A stretch of DNA of 62,000 nt from Adiantum capillus-veneris (GCA_014529385.2 CM043951.1:108360469-108422468); one strand, 5' to 3'. Numbered from the stretch's first letter, positions 22,752 through 33,943 are shown. The notes: a model not told the origin generated them from the sequence alone. Made by a program: numbers and translations.

Positions 22752-23908
22752 TGTTAGGAGTTTTTTGGAGCAAGGGATTGCACATATGTACATGCCCATG
22801 CATGGTGCATCGAATAAAAGGATTGCCCATTTTCCAGAGCCAGGTGGTTACGTGGGGCCCACATGTGTACAGGTAGGACAGCATGTACATAGTGCATCGA
22901 TTTTCAATATTACCAGTACCAGTGTGTTTTTTCTACAATAATGAGGAGTTGGTAGCGCGTAAAAATTCTCGAGGAAGCTATCCCCTGGCCAACGACATGA
23001 GGTAAGAAGATGTGTCATATGGCATCTAGTGGCGTCAGGACGTCGAATGGGGTCAATACTTGCACGTGGATAAGTACAGACACGACGTGGGTGTTTTCTT
23101 GTGATAATTATGCAGAGAGGTCATCATGAGGACCAATTTTTGGGGCCACTCCACGTGGTGGCCGGATGCATAATTGAAAAGAAATGAGTTCCATGTGTGC
23201 ACATGGATAAAGCAGGGTGACAACTATGCACTGTGAGGTCAGTTTTTGGCCTGTTCGGGGTCCGTTTGAGGTCATCTAAAAAGTCAAGGGTGCCCAAGTG
23301 ATAAAGCTAAGTGTGGGAACTGAAAAAACAGAGATAAAACCAGAAAAAACGTGGAGAAGAGAGGAGGAGCAGCCGTAGGTGTGTTTTTGCTCATTTTGAA
23401 GCCTGTTTTGGCCGTAAACTGCTTATCCGAGGTCGGATTTGAGCACTTTGACATTGTAGACTGGGGTTTTGGGCCGTACCGGATGTGATGGTGCTGTCCA
23501 TTTTTCCAAATTCCTCACTGTTTTTCTGCTGTTTTGGCTGTGTAAGTTTCTCCTATGAGCGAAGCTTCTGCTCCAATTTGTGATTGTATCTGGTATATTT
23601 TACCCATATTGTGTGAGCTCTTTGCCCCATTGGTGTTGGCCCAAGCTCAATTGTATCTAAACATCAGAAGTTCTCCTCTCTTGAGCTGAGTTTTTTGGGT
23701 GTGTGTGTGTGTGTGTGTGTGTGTCTTTGTGTGGAGTGGGCAAACGGGTAGTCTCTCTCCTCTCACTCCATAGGTGTGTTTCCTGTCTCGGCCAGGTTGG
23801 TTGTGTAAGCCGAGTGGTGCCCCATAGTGTGTGTGTGTGTGTGTATCTTCCCAAGAGTGTGTGTCGGGTCGTTATAGAGGCGTTCTGTGTGTTTCCATGC
23901 CGCTCACA
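22752..23908 (+). repeat. Right (3') LTR of element 2
   Basis: 1157 bp, TG...CA, partner of 18195-19346. Contains GT tracts at about 23700-23722 and 23827-23843. Confidence 0.87.
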
Positions 23909-23912
23909 GTGT

Positions 23913-25720
23913 AATGCACTCGCTTCGAACGTGTTTTACTTAAGAAGGAAAGCTTACCGGTTTGAAGTCACACGATTGGCATAAAATGTGTCAGGTATGT
24001 TCATAGTGGAGTATATCATAGTGGGAATTGTGTAACAAATTCGTGTGTGGACTTTAATATCATTGTTGCACGTGTTTTGCAATTTATTTTACCGGTTGCC
24101 ATTGAGGGATTTTTGTCTCTTGACGTCCGTAACACAATCTACAAACTTTCGAAGTTGGTGCAATGGATCTCACAAAACGAGATCAATGTAGACTCCATAC
24201 CATTTGCCAAACTAAACGCTGCGGAGGTTGTGTGCATGTTTGAGAAACATTTTCCTACTACCTTGCTAACCATTCAGGTGCATCGTCTTGTTCACATATT
24301 TGATGAGGTGGAAATAGCTGGCACAGTACATTCTAGATGGATGTTCTTTTTAGAACATTTCATGAAAACGCTCAAGGGATATGTGCGTCAGAAGGCACAT
24401 CCGGAGGGTAGCATGGCAGAAGGTTGGCTGGTATCAGAGTCCCTGGTGTACATTGGAGAGTGGCTAGATGGATTTGATAAAGCCCGGGACACACTATGGC
24501 GAACCATAGATGATGAGCGCATATCTAGAATTGTCATGTGCAATCTCGGTGTTGAGAAAAAGATGATGGAAGATCTAGAGGCTAAAATAAATTGATTTTG
24601 CATGCTTCACAATCCAGTCATGCAGAAGTGGATTTCACAATATGAGGATGCAAAGCAAGAGCGACAAAGGGCACGAATCGAGTGGAGACGGGGAAGACGA
24701 CCATCGATGCACTATCTGACGGGTCTGGAGAGCCTACCAACATTCATGAGCTTAAGAAACGCACAACAGCGCGGTGAAGAAGTAACTGAGGAAGAGTGGG
24801 AGTACTCGCGGGGTTGCGCGACCAAGGTAAGTTTGCAATGTACGACTAGTAACTTTCTAGATGTTTGAACGGCCACTCATAATCTTTGTTGGTTGTAGTA
24901 TAAGTCATACACAACAGCACGGTGTATAGGTCGACATTTTAGGGTGGAACAGATCGACAAAAAGCGTTTTACTTAAGATTGTGGAATCATGGCAAAATTT
25001 GAACAGTCTTGTCGACGACAGTCCTTTGATGCAGATCCTGTGGTGGCGGAACTCACTTACTTCGGCACGCTACAAGAGATTTTGAGGATCGATTATAGAG
25101 GATTTTTCTTCGACTTGTTCGACGTGCAATGGTTCAAGATAATCATGGAGGGTCCCAACGCTACTGTGCGTAGAGGAGAGTCTGGTTTTCTTGAGGTGGA
25201 TTCTACTAAGAAATGGACTGACCTAAGAGACACTTTCGTACTACCCGAGCATTGTGAACAAGTAAGTATGTAAATAGTTAACATCCCATTTTAGAATTTA
25301 TGTGCTTGGAAGCTCCCATGTAAGCTAGGTGGCTCTAGCAGGTGATATTTCATCCTATAAAGTTTGCATCAAACTAGTGGTACGTCATAGAGGTAGCCCC
25401 TCGTAGTGCACGGACGTATGAAGGCTACCATGTGCCAATCACAACGGCATCAATGAAGGAGATCAGAGAAGATGCTCAATCAGAAGCCGTGGAGGTGGTG
25501 CCAGATGAACATCAAGCTGCTACTCTCTATGGGGTGCATGCAAAGGATCTATAAAATGAAACAGAGGACATCTGTTTAAATGGAGAGCGAGGATGAGAGA
25601 GAGATCTCTTAAAGCCATAAATATTGTATTTGAACAATTTTGCTCCGTTTTGTAAATTCAAAGTTATGCACTTGCCTCTTCCATCACTCAAGTTGAATAG
25701 AAGAAGAACGCTTTCTGTTG
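23913..25720 (+). mobile_element. CACTA-2 transposon, left fragment
   Basis: This region carries the C-terminal part of a plant CACTA TNP2-like gene. It stops at 25724, where a plus-strand LTR element begins. The 4-bp repeat CTGC at 25721-25724 and 51336-51339 shows that the sequence resumes at 51340, so CACTA-2 was one element before that insertion. The region 25555-25720 has no gene. Its GAACAATTTTGCTC segment matches the spacer between the two genes of CACTA-1. The transposase catalytic part and left terminus are missing from the window, replaced on the left by element 2 and the array. Confidence 0.8.
24047..25554 (+). pseudogene. TNP2-like CACTA transposase gene, DUF4218 and DUF4216 part
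   Basis: Exons about 24047-24826, 24899-25261 and 25342-25554, with GT-AG introns of 72 and 80 bp. The first exon shows the DUF4218 signature: LPVAIEGFL, CMFEKHFP, SRWMFFLEHFMKTLKGYVR, then HPEGSMAEGWLVSES. The second exon carries DUF4216 (YFGTLQEILRIDYRGFFFDL, then DVQWFKI). In-frame stops (TGA 24593-24595; a TAA near 24974; TAA 25552-25554 where CACTA-1 reads through) make it a pseudogene. These domains accompany the Transposase_21 core in plant CACTA elements; their biochemical roles are not established. No transposase core is present upstream in this window. Confidence 0.8.
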
Positions 25721-25901
25721 CTGCTGATAGCCGTTTTTCGGCTTTCCATACTTTTCATAGTAAGCTACCTCACCATATCAAATCACTCAAACATTTTGGT
25801 TATCCCTACCATTTCATTGTACATAGGCGTGTGTGAGTTAGGGGACTTTTCCCATATCTTCTTAAAAACCCTTAATTAGCTAGTCACTGGGCTAGTTGAA
25901 C

Positions 25902-26008
<107 letters not shown>

Positions 26009-27562
26009 AGTATATTATGGCCCATTTGTGTGTAAATATTTCATTGTATATAGGGCCTAAATAAAAGGATTTTTTATAATTATTTTGGTATTTATTTAAA
26101 TATTTCTACCTATGATGTATTATTTATGCTATGTACATTGACTCACCATTAACGTATTTTTTCTTACCATTTTGCATACTCTTTATTCCATATAAAAATA
26201 ATTTCATGCAAGCTTCTCTTATTTTTGGTGTAACTCCATCCCAACAAAAATCCAAAAAAACTAGTTTTATTTATGTGTATAGTTTTTCACTATTGTGATT
26301 TTTCCTTCCTACATCTATTCTCTTTTACTCTCATAAATTAGAACACCAAAAATATTCATCTTTTTATGGTAGACTTATAATGAGAGAGATGTATTTTGAC
26401 CCCTTTATATTTTTTCCACCTATGTTATTTATATTTGACATGTACATATTTTTTTAGACCCCTAAATATTTGATTTTCTTAGTTGTACTATTCACTTATA
26501 TCATGATCTCAACAATATCTTCAATTATAGACCTACCAAATAAGGTCAAGGGTATGTGGAATGCATGCATGCACCATGGGGAGCTCACTCTTGGAGGTAT
26601 TCAAAAGAATCATCCAAAGAAGGACCTCACAAGGAACTTGTGCAGTGGAAAAAACAATCGATTTTGCTGAATTTTTAAAGATCAAATGCTCCCCGAATTT
26701 GAAAAGGTGATACAAACAAACGTTGTAGCTCGTGAGCTGAAATTTCACCTCAAATTTTTTCATATTTTTTTGAGCTACGAGCTATGAGCTATGATTTTAT
26801 TGGTGGACCCCAGTTTGCCCATGCTATGCAACCACACTCCCTCTTCCACTTTATCATTTTCCTCTTTCACACACACTCCTCCCTCTCCTTCCCACTCCCA
26901 AACCTGCAACTCCCATGTCCTAATTCACCCTCTTCACCATTGCCACATCTCTCACACCTCCATAGCCTTCGTTCTCCATTTCTACACCCTATGTGTCCCC
27001 CTTTCTCTCTACATATATGTCCATATTACCATACTCTCTTCAGCTTTGTAAAGAACTTCAAAAAATCAGCAGAAATCCAAGGATAACCTCTGCAAATGAA
27101 GACTTTTATCATGAATTTTCCAAGGTTTGAAGATAACATAGCTTCATCGACACGCGCTACTTCGCCATGCTGACCGCTTCTTCTACCAGTGCTGTAATGA
27201 GGTGAATGTCAACTTCTCCAAGCTTCAACCTTGCTTTACAAGCTTATCCCTTCTCTAACTTTTCTCATCATATATCTCACCATTTGGTGAAAGATTTTGT
27301 AAATATCTTTTAGTGATAATTACTAACTACTAACCACTAACCTTATTGTAAATGCACCCTCTACTAGAGTAGGCACTCCCAAATTATTCACTCAATCCTC
27401 TCTCCTATCATCCTCAATAATTCTCTTCCCTTGAGCCCACATCCATGTGACTCAAAGGACAAGAGAGACCCACCCTCATTAAAAAAAAATAAAAATATGC
27501 ATAATCTTTTATTCTTTCAAATAAACTTGATTAGGCCTAATCCTAATCGGGGCTTCTAAAAC

Positions 27563-27572
27563 CTATAAATAG
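27563..27572 (+). promoter_or_regulatory. TATA-like promoter box in the left LTR of the plus-strand copy
   Basis: CTATAAATAG in the context AACCTATAAATAGAGG, equivalent to the boxes in all other family LTRs. The matching box in the right LTR is at 50495-50504. Confidence 0.5.
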
Positions 27573-27863
27573 AGGCCTTCTCTCCATTGTAAATGATCAC
27601 ATGATCACACTACACCACACCATTCTCAGCACATAACACACCACTCTTCAAGCCTAGTTGTGTAGAGTGTGTGCATTGTGAGTGCTCTATTCCATCACTA
27701 CACATAGGTGCATGGAAAAGCTTGAAGTTAGTTATGCCATCTAGAGGAGTGGAGTGATACTATACTCTGCAATCACACTTGTAGCCTACTCTTGTCCATA
27801 AATAAGATTCATAGTTGTGGGTGCAATTGTATGCTACAACTATGACTCTTCTCTCCAAATTGA

Positions 27864-28115
27864 CACTACAAGAGGTTGTGTTCTCTTGTGACGCTGTTAG
27901 CGATGGAAATACACTGGGTTTTTATAACCCCCGGCGTCACTAAAACTGTCGCTAATAGCGTCGCTACGAAAGCGTCGCTAAAAGCGTCGCTACATAGTGA
28001 CGCTCATAGCGACGGTTATAGCGACGGTTATAGTGACGTTTACACAGAAGTCTATAGCGACGCTCATAGCGATGCTACAGAGCCATAAAAAGCGACGGTT
28101 ATAGCGACGCCCGAG
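27864..28115 (-). promoter_or_regulatory. CACTA-1 terminal repeat and subterminal repeat cluster
   Basis: After the 12-bp terminal repeat, about a dozen variants of GCGTCGCTA / TAGCGACGC occur in both orientations up to about 28115. In En/Spm-type elements such clusters bind the element's own TNPA-type protein; that role is inferred here. The same motifs fill the matching end of CACTA-2 (about 53340-53560). Confidence 0.8.
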
Positions 28116-28490
28116 AGAATTTCTTTTTGGTGACAGGGCATTGAATGCCCTGCCACCCATCAACCATATTGTACTTGATTCACTTTTTAAAAAAAGTGCA
28201 AGGGTAGATAATACACCCAAAATAGTCACCCACAAGACGCATTGTTTGCAAAATTGACAGGCGTAAAATTGACAATTGTACACATCATAGGCAAAATGAA
28301 CTGATTGGAAAATGTAATAATGACAATTGTACAACATCATAGGCATAAAGAATTGATTGGCAAAATGAACTGCGGTGACAAATGTAATAATATACATGAT
28401 TCAAAAAGACGTATAAAATCCGTCTCATGATACATAAGCTATGAGAAACCCTAAACTAATGCTATCTAGCTACGGCTAAATTGACGTCGT
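28116..28490. other. CACTA-1 3' noncoding segment
   Basis: Between the subterminal repeats and the stop codon of the second gene. Includes a short direct repeat of GACAATTGTACA(CA)ATCATAGGCA (near 28268-28295 and 28320-28345). No gene seen. Confidence 0.45.
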
Positions 28491-29800
28491 CTAGTCAGAC
28501 GTCTCATCGCGTCCAAGCGGCGTATCTGTCGGATTCTGCAAAAAAAGACAATAAGACAGCTTTCAGTAAGTATAAACATATAACGACATTTATAAAACAA
28601 TACAAAAAATAGAAAAGAGTAAACCCTAATACTAACCATGCCACCGCGAGAACTGAGAATGTCCATCAGGGCGTTTAAGCCCTTCCTGCCTGCGTACTCG
28701 CGCTCGTACGGTGTGGGATCACGTCCTATCATCGACCACTGTCAAAACATACAAAGATTTCATTATGTTAGAATTAAAAAACTCATAAACCCTAAACTAT
28801 CGAACATAAAGAGCAGTGCAAAAACACTTACAAAATCGGCCTCAAATGATGCCCATTCATCACTCCCCAAGTGGTGCGAGCTCCCTGCCTCTACTCCCGC
28901 TCTGGCTGCATCCTTTTGTTGCTTCCACTTGTCGGGATTCTCGCGCGCTGCTTTCTTCGCATTCTTCCAATCTTCTTTGGCCAGCCAATCTGGCCTGTTC
29001 CACCCATGCTTGATTGCTTTTTGCACTTCGGAACGCTTGTGTTTGCAATATTCGCGCATTCGAATCTTCATCAGGTCTTCATTGAAGCGCTGATCCCGTG
29101 TTGGAACGGGAAACTCATCATGAAGTATGCTGATGACTCTGTTTTTTAAATCACTTGGTACTTCACTCCATTTGTTTAGTATGTAGTGTCTAAACAGCTG
29201 AGAGCAAACACCACGCATGCGCAAGATCACCTTCTTGCCGTCATCATCCATGATGATGCCGCCGCTGAAGTCGATGGAGTAAGACAAGCCCTCTGGCCGG
29301 TGACGCGTGAACCTGGGTGTCCCGGCAGGGGTCTCTAGCGGCGTGTCGATGGGGGTACGGACGTCAGGTGTCTCCACCGACGTCTGGGCCCCGAAGCGAG
29401 GAGTGTCGAGTGGGGTGGCTCCTGGCGGAGTAGGTAGAGGTGTGTAGCTTCTAGGAACAGTCAGCCGTGCAAAACCTGGCGTAGATGGCGATGTTGTGGC
29501 TGGTGTGGGGGCGGGCAAAGAAGGGGAGGGTAAAGAGCCTCGTCAAACACGAGGCTGTGTGGAGGCATCGGTGGCGGAATCCCCACAACAACCGCCACCG
29601 CCACCACTAGAGCGCCGGTGTCTAGACGAGTGTGACGATCGTCTCGTCGACACCGAAGCTTCGGAGCGCGCCGAATGCTCCGAAAGAGAGGGAGATGCGG
29701 ATGGAGTAGGAACGCGCGATGATGCGCCAGAGCGATGACGCTCCACGTACCACTGTCTCTGCTGCGGTGACAAAGAAGAAAGAAACTCCTCATCATCCAT
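28491..29800 (-). pseudogene. CACTA second gene (Transposase_24 / TNPA-like), one internal stop
   Basis: Three exons on the minus strand: 28832-29800, 28637-28738 and 28491-28535, joined by GT-AG introns of 93 and 101 bp. The protein starts MDDEEFLSSLSPQQRQW and has Ser/Arg/Gly-rich and Thr/Pro-rich linkers. The conserved helical region has RHYILNKWSEVP, REYCKHKRSEVQKAIKHGW, then ENPDKWKQQKDAAR and GSSHHLGSDEWASFEADF, typical of plant CACTA second ORFs. One TGA at 29543-29545 interrupts it; CACTA-2 has CGA at the equivalent codon, so a CpG transition explains it. The gene probably encodes the DNA-binding partner that recognises the subterminal repeats. Confidence 0.8.
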
Positions 29801-30054
29801 ACCTGCATTAAACACACGAATATTTAAACTTAATATTGAATGAATAGAGTAGACAATGACGCAAAGACCATTAAATACAATGACGTAATGGCGCAATGAA
29901 TTGAGTGATAGAAGAGGCAAGTCGAAAACTCAGAATTTTCAATCAAAAGATGTGAGCGCGAGTAGAAAAGAGCGTTATACACCATGGAAGGTACTTAGAG
30001 AGCCAGAGCTTTTACAACACGGAGCAAAATTGTTCAAATACAATATTTGTGGCT

Positions 30055-31913
30055 TTAAGAGATCTCTCTCTCATCCTCGCATAACTCCGCATAACTTTCT
30101 ATATCTATATAGAGCTCTCCGTTTAAACACATATCCTCTGTTTCATTTTGTAGTTCCTCTGCATGCACCCCATATAGAGTAGTAGCATCTTGATGCTCGT
30201 CTGGCACCACCGCGGCGGCTTCTGATTGAGCATCTTCTCTGATCTCCTCCATTGATGCCGTTGTGATTGGCACATGGTAGCCTTCATACGTCCTTGCACT
30301 ACGAGGGGCTACCTCTATGACGTACCACCAGTTTGATGTAGACTTTGTAGGATGAAATATTACCTGCCAGAGCCACATAACTTACATGAGAGCTTTCAAG
30401 CGCATAACTTGTAAAAGGGGGATGTTAACTATTTACATACTTACTTGTTCACAATGCTCGGGTAGTACGAAAGTGTCTCTTAGGTCAGTCCATTTCTTAG
30501 TAGAATTCACCTCAAGAAAACCAGACTCTCCTCTACGCACAGTAGCGTTGCGACCCTCCATGATTATCTTGAACCATTGCACGTCGAACAAGTCGACAAA
30601 AAATCCTCTGTAATCGATCCTGTGTGTCGGCTCATATCCACCACCTCTATGCCAATCCACAATTGTTGTAGCTCTTCCAATAGTGGACGAAGATACACAT
30701 CCATATTCCCCACTTTATATCGCCCTGGCACAATCAAGCTTAGCCATAGGTGCCCCTTCTTCGTAGTCAACCACGGGGGAATGTTGTAGTTGACGATGAC
30801 AACGGGCCATACACTGTAAGATGTTGATCTTTGACCAAATGGATTTACGCCATCCATAGCCAGGCCTAAGCGCAAATTTCGAGCTTCCCTGGCAAAATCC
30901 GACCATGTTCCATCTATATGTTTCCACGCTACGCAATCTGCAGGAATTCGTAGCACACCATCCGAAGATTTATTCTCCTCATGCCATGATGCTAGGGCGG
31001 CCATGGACTTACATTCGAAGAAATGCTTGATGCGAGGAAGCAGATGGAAATGTCGCAAAACCTTTTGTGAAATTTTTGTCCCGTGGAGATCTACTCAATA
31101 TCTTTCGGAATCACATTTCGGACACTTCTCCATGTCTATGTATTCCCCTCTGAAAAGAATGCAGCCATTAGGACAAGCGTGGATAGAATTGTAATCCATC
31201 CCCAAGTTTCGCAAAATCTTTCTTGCTTCATCTCGGGAATCTGGCATCACATTGTCAGCTGGTAGTATGTGCTCTTTCAGCAATCTACACAACATAAAAA
31301 TATGATACAGTCGTGTAAAAATCTATCAGATCATTATACATTTAGAGTTTTATTAAAGTAAACTAATTGTAATAGATCACCTGAAAAGCGCTGTGACGCT
31401 AGTGTCACTCCATCTAAACTTTGCCTGCATGTTGAGAAGAACCAGGAGTGCTTTCAATCTAGACATACGTGTTCCATTATGCAATGGCGTATCGGCTTCA
31501 CTTTTCATATCATCATAGACAAGCCTTTCTGAATCCATGATCGTCTCGATCATTTCATCAATCTCGGGCTCAAACATTGCCTCGTTGGGAATGTGCTCTG
31601 CATGATTTTCCCCCGAGCTGTCAGAGGCTACATCTTGTGGCCTCACATATGCTGCTTGACCAAAGCGCATGCGAACACGTCTATTGGGTTGCAAGATTGC
31701 TGCTTGTTGGCCAGCGTCAGAGTCCGACGAGTTATAACTGTTAACAACTCGATCTATAATAAATGGATCGAACTCGCCAAATTCGCGAACGTGCTGCAAA
31801 GAAACACGTCTTGTCCGTCGCACAGCATGCTTGCATTGATTACAAGGACATAAGACCCTCGTTGAGAGATAGGTGTTTCGGTTGGACGGTCCCACATCCT
31901 CGTCACTACTCAT
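30055..31913 (-). pseudogene. TNP2-like CACTA transposase gene with internal deletion
   Basis: Exon 1 (31381-31913) encodes a Transpos_assoc-type domain with CPCNQCKHAVRR. After a 96-bp intron (31285-31380), exon 2 holds the N-terminal Transposase_21 core: CPNGCILFRGEY, LAMDGVNPFGQ, YSVWPVVIVNYNIPPW, then HLWLSLIVPG. A TGA at 31095-31097 interrupts it. At about 30620 the sequence jumps out of frame into DUF4216 (RIDYRGFFVDL, DVQWFKII; exon 30445-30621). An 81-bp intron and a last exon (30055-30363) follow. The rest of the transposase core and all of DUF4218 are missing, so no functional transposase can be made. CACTA-2 retains the missing DUF4218. Confidence 0.85.
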
Positions 31914-31975
31914 AATGAGGATAAAAATCTTATAACTTGGACAACAAATTTAATATTCTATTGGCATTCTTCGTC

Positions 31976-31979
<4 letters not shown>

Positions 31980-32053
<74 letters not shown>
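31980..32053. repeat. CT microsatellite
   Basis: About 74 bp of uninterrupted TC dinucleotides just upstream of the CACTA-1 transposase gene. ORFs across it are artefacts. Confidence 0.95.
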
Positions 32054-32055
<2 letters not shown>

Positions 32056-32342
32056 CTCACATTCTCTAGTCATGTCCAATCCCCGCACACCTCGGTCTAG
32101 AGGTGCACGGAGATCAGAACCACCGGGTTATAATCTCGTCTTTATTGGTCAATACCTATATTTGTGGGTACAAGAAATCTACAGACCCACATCTACATGA
32201 TACTGCATGTAGTGGACAAAACCCCTTTGCCTCTTCTCTAGCTGTAGCACTTCACAGCATCTTAACATCTTTTCACAGTAGATCTTTTCACTGTTCGTCT
32301 AACTCTAAACCCTAAACCGTAAGTAATTCTTGAGTGGACTCG

Positions 32343-32500
32343 ATCTAATGTAAATAAGCGTAAATCTAAATAAACGTAAATCTAAGTAAAAATAAACCTA
32401 AATCTAATTTAACGTAAGTCTACATCTAACCTAATCTTTAACGTCTTTTGGGATAGTTTCCTACGATGTTAAAACTCTCTTCTTCTTGTGTGTGTGTGTG
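32343..32500. repeat. CACTA-1 internal direct repeat, copy 1
   Basis: A run of AACCTAAATCTAA / CGTAAATCTAA variants, then CTACATCTAACCTAATCTTT, a GATAGTTTCCTACGA block, and a GT tract. The same order recurs at about 33003-33215. Both copies flank the HMA-like fragment at 32643-33002. Additional partial copies lie near 32511-32570 and 33359-33390. Confidence 0.8.
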
Positions 32501-32642
32501 TTTGTGGGTAAACCTAAATAAACCTAAGTCTAATCTAATATAACATAAATCTAAATCTAACGTAAATTATGTTATATTAAAAACAAAGAACTAAACTAAC
32601 AGGGATTATAAGAACCTTAAAACTGATTTAACACATAATTTT

Positions 32643-33002
32643 TCACATAACTCGGCAAGAGTTGGCATTCTCATCACTAAAGATGTGAGAGTTAACTTCC
32701 GGCGGTGACGCTGCCTCATCTCCATCCACATCTGACGACAGCAATTGGCCCTTTGGACCGTTCTTGCTCTTGTTACTAACTTTGAAGTTGCTGTTGAATG
32801 ACTAGAGGTTGTCTAGATGGTCATTGTCGGGGATGTAGTGACTCTTGCCGCCCTGAAGATCCACCTTCTTCCCTATCTTCTGAAGACATTTCACCAGTAC
32901 TTTTGGATCGACGGACCCACCATGAGTGAAGGCAGCAATACCCTATATTCCATTGAGGGCTTTCTTCACCCGCTTCATGCAGGCATCGCAGTCTATGGAG
33001 AC
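32643..33002 (-). pseudogene. Captured host-gene fragment: heavy-metal-associated (HMA/HIPP-like) domain
   Basis: Read from 33002 downward, one frame gives VSIDCDACMKRVKKALNGI, then GSVDPKVLVKCLQKIGKKVDL. This matches the start (metal-binding CxxC helix) and the end of the HMA fold in plant heavy-metal-associated isoprenylated proteins. A hydrophilic tail with NKSKNGPKGQLL and an acidic SSDVDGDEAASPPE follows, as in HIPP proteins. The middle strands of the domain are missing. Two in-frame TAG stops (after NGI and after DHLDNL) and no start codon make it nonfunctional as read. It does not resemble any CACTA protein. I infer transduplication of a host exon. Recognition is by eye only. Confidence 0.7.
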
Positions 33003-33215
33003 CTAAATCTAATCTAATATAACGAAAATCTAAATCTAGCGTAAATAAACGTAAATCTAACTAAAAATAAACCTAAATCTAATCTAATTTAACTTAAATA
33101 AACCTAAATCTAATTTAACGTAAGTCTACATCTAACCTAATCTTTAACGTCTTTTAGGATAGTTTCCTACGACGTTATAACTCTCTTCTTCTTGTGTGTG
33201 TGCGCGTGTGTGGAT
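33003..33215. repeat. CACTA-1 internal direct repeat, copy 2
   Basis: Second copy of the block at 32343-32500, with an expanded AACCTAAATCTAA section. It ends with GATAGTTTCCTACGACGTTA and a GT/GC tract. It directly abuts the HMA-like fragment. Confidence 0.8.
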
Positions 33216-33384
33216 GTGTATGCCAATAAAAAGAGATAAATGGTATAACCTTTCTATCACCCATGCCAAGTATGATAGATTGGTTATGCCATTTCCCTCT
33301 TGAATAATAGGTCTTGAGTTCAACTCCTCGTCGGCTAGATCTTTAGGTCTTTTAATTTTAATTAGTTTCCTACGACGTTAAATT

Positions 33385-33600
33385 AGTTTCTCTCTCTTTC
33401 TCTCTCAATGTGTGTGCGTTTTTTTGTTTATGCATGTTTTCTCTCTCTTTTCCTCTCTCAATGTGTGCGTTTTTTGTTTATGCATGTTCTCTCTCTCTTT
33501 TCCTCTCTCAATGTGTGCGTTTTTTGTTTATGAATGCTCTCTCTCTCTTTTCCTCTCTCAATGTGTGTGTGCATTCTTTGTTTATGTATGTGTGTGTGCG
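33385..33600. repeat. Minisatellite with a 50-bp unit
   Basis: About four tandem copies of a unit containing CTCTCTCAATGTGTG and a GTTTATGCATG end. Equivalent positions recur at 33408, 33461, 33511 and 33561. The ORFs read through it (repeats of an FxVYACSLS-like string) are repeat artefacts. Confidence 0.85.
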
Positions 33601-33618
33601 TTTTTGTTTATGTTTGTA

Positions 33619-33622
<4 letters not shown>

Positions 33623-33666
<44 letters not shown>

Positions 33667-33674
33667 AACACTAT

Positions 33675-33741
<67 letters not shown>

Positions 33742-33798
33742 GGGAAGGGAACATGAAAGTGAGGAGAGGGAAGGAGCATACCTGGCTCTCCACCCTCT

Positions 33799-33846
<48 letters not shown>
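33623..33846. repeat. Compound TC-TG-GA-GT microsatellite
   Basis: TC tract (about 33623-33662), TG tract (about 33674-33698), GA tract (about 33699-33735) and a second GT tract (about 33803-33846). Confidence 0.95.
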
Positions 33847-33848
<2 letters not shown>

Positions 33849-33902
33849 AGAAGAAAGAGAGAGAGAGAGAGAGGGAGAGCGTTACCTGCTCCTTCCTTGA
33901 GG

Positions 33903-33943
33903 GCGCCGAAAAACTCAGATCTGAGATCTGAGTTTTTGGGCGC
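33903..33943. repeat. CACTA-1 subterminal hairpin 1
   Basis: Inverted repeat with 20-bp arms, one mismatch and a 1-nt centre (33923). The inner part is AAAACTCAGATCT / AGATCTGAGTTTT. Confidence 0.85.

Larger units (their letters stand above)
18191..23912 (+). mobile_element. LTR retrotransposon element 2, gag-protease only, decayed
   Basis: Two direct LTRs (18195-19346 and 22752-23908) flank 3405 bp. Outside them GCGT (18191-18194) and GTGT (23909-23912) form a 4-bp target duplication with one C/T difference. Order inside: primer-binding site, long leader, broken gag with a zinc knuckle, broken protease, purine-rich tract, LTR. Reverse transcriptase, RNase H and integrase are absent, so it was non-autonomous even before decay. 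Its primer-binding site and its VDGGAQ protease motif resemble those of the pol-bearing element at 36017-47599, which suggests the same broad Tat-like lineage. Confidence 0.82.

Noticed and set aside
26784-27086. Pro/Ser/His-rich ORFs in the plus-strand LTR (also 49688-50069)
   Set aside because: Present in both LTRs in two overlapping frames, with no domain; low-complexity LTR sequence.
27876-28088. ORF with repeated SDxHSDxYSD pattern
   Set aside because: It is the translation of the TAGCGACG subterminal repeats.
27886-28115. CRISPR-like array of short repeats
   Set aside because: Motifs occur in both orientations with irregular spacing beside a CACTA terminus in a plant sequence; these are transposon subterminal repeats.
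32300-32320. Interstitial telomere array
   Set aside because: Only about two CCCTAAA-like words followed by degenerate CTAAATCTAA repeats; no true run of telomere repeats.
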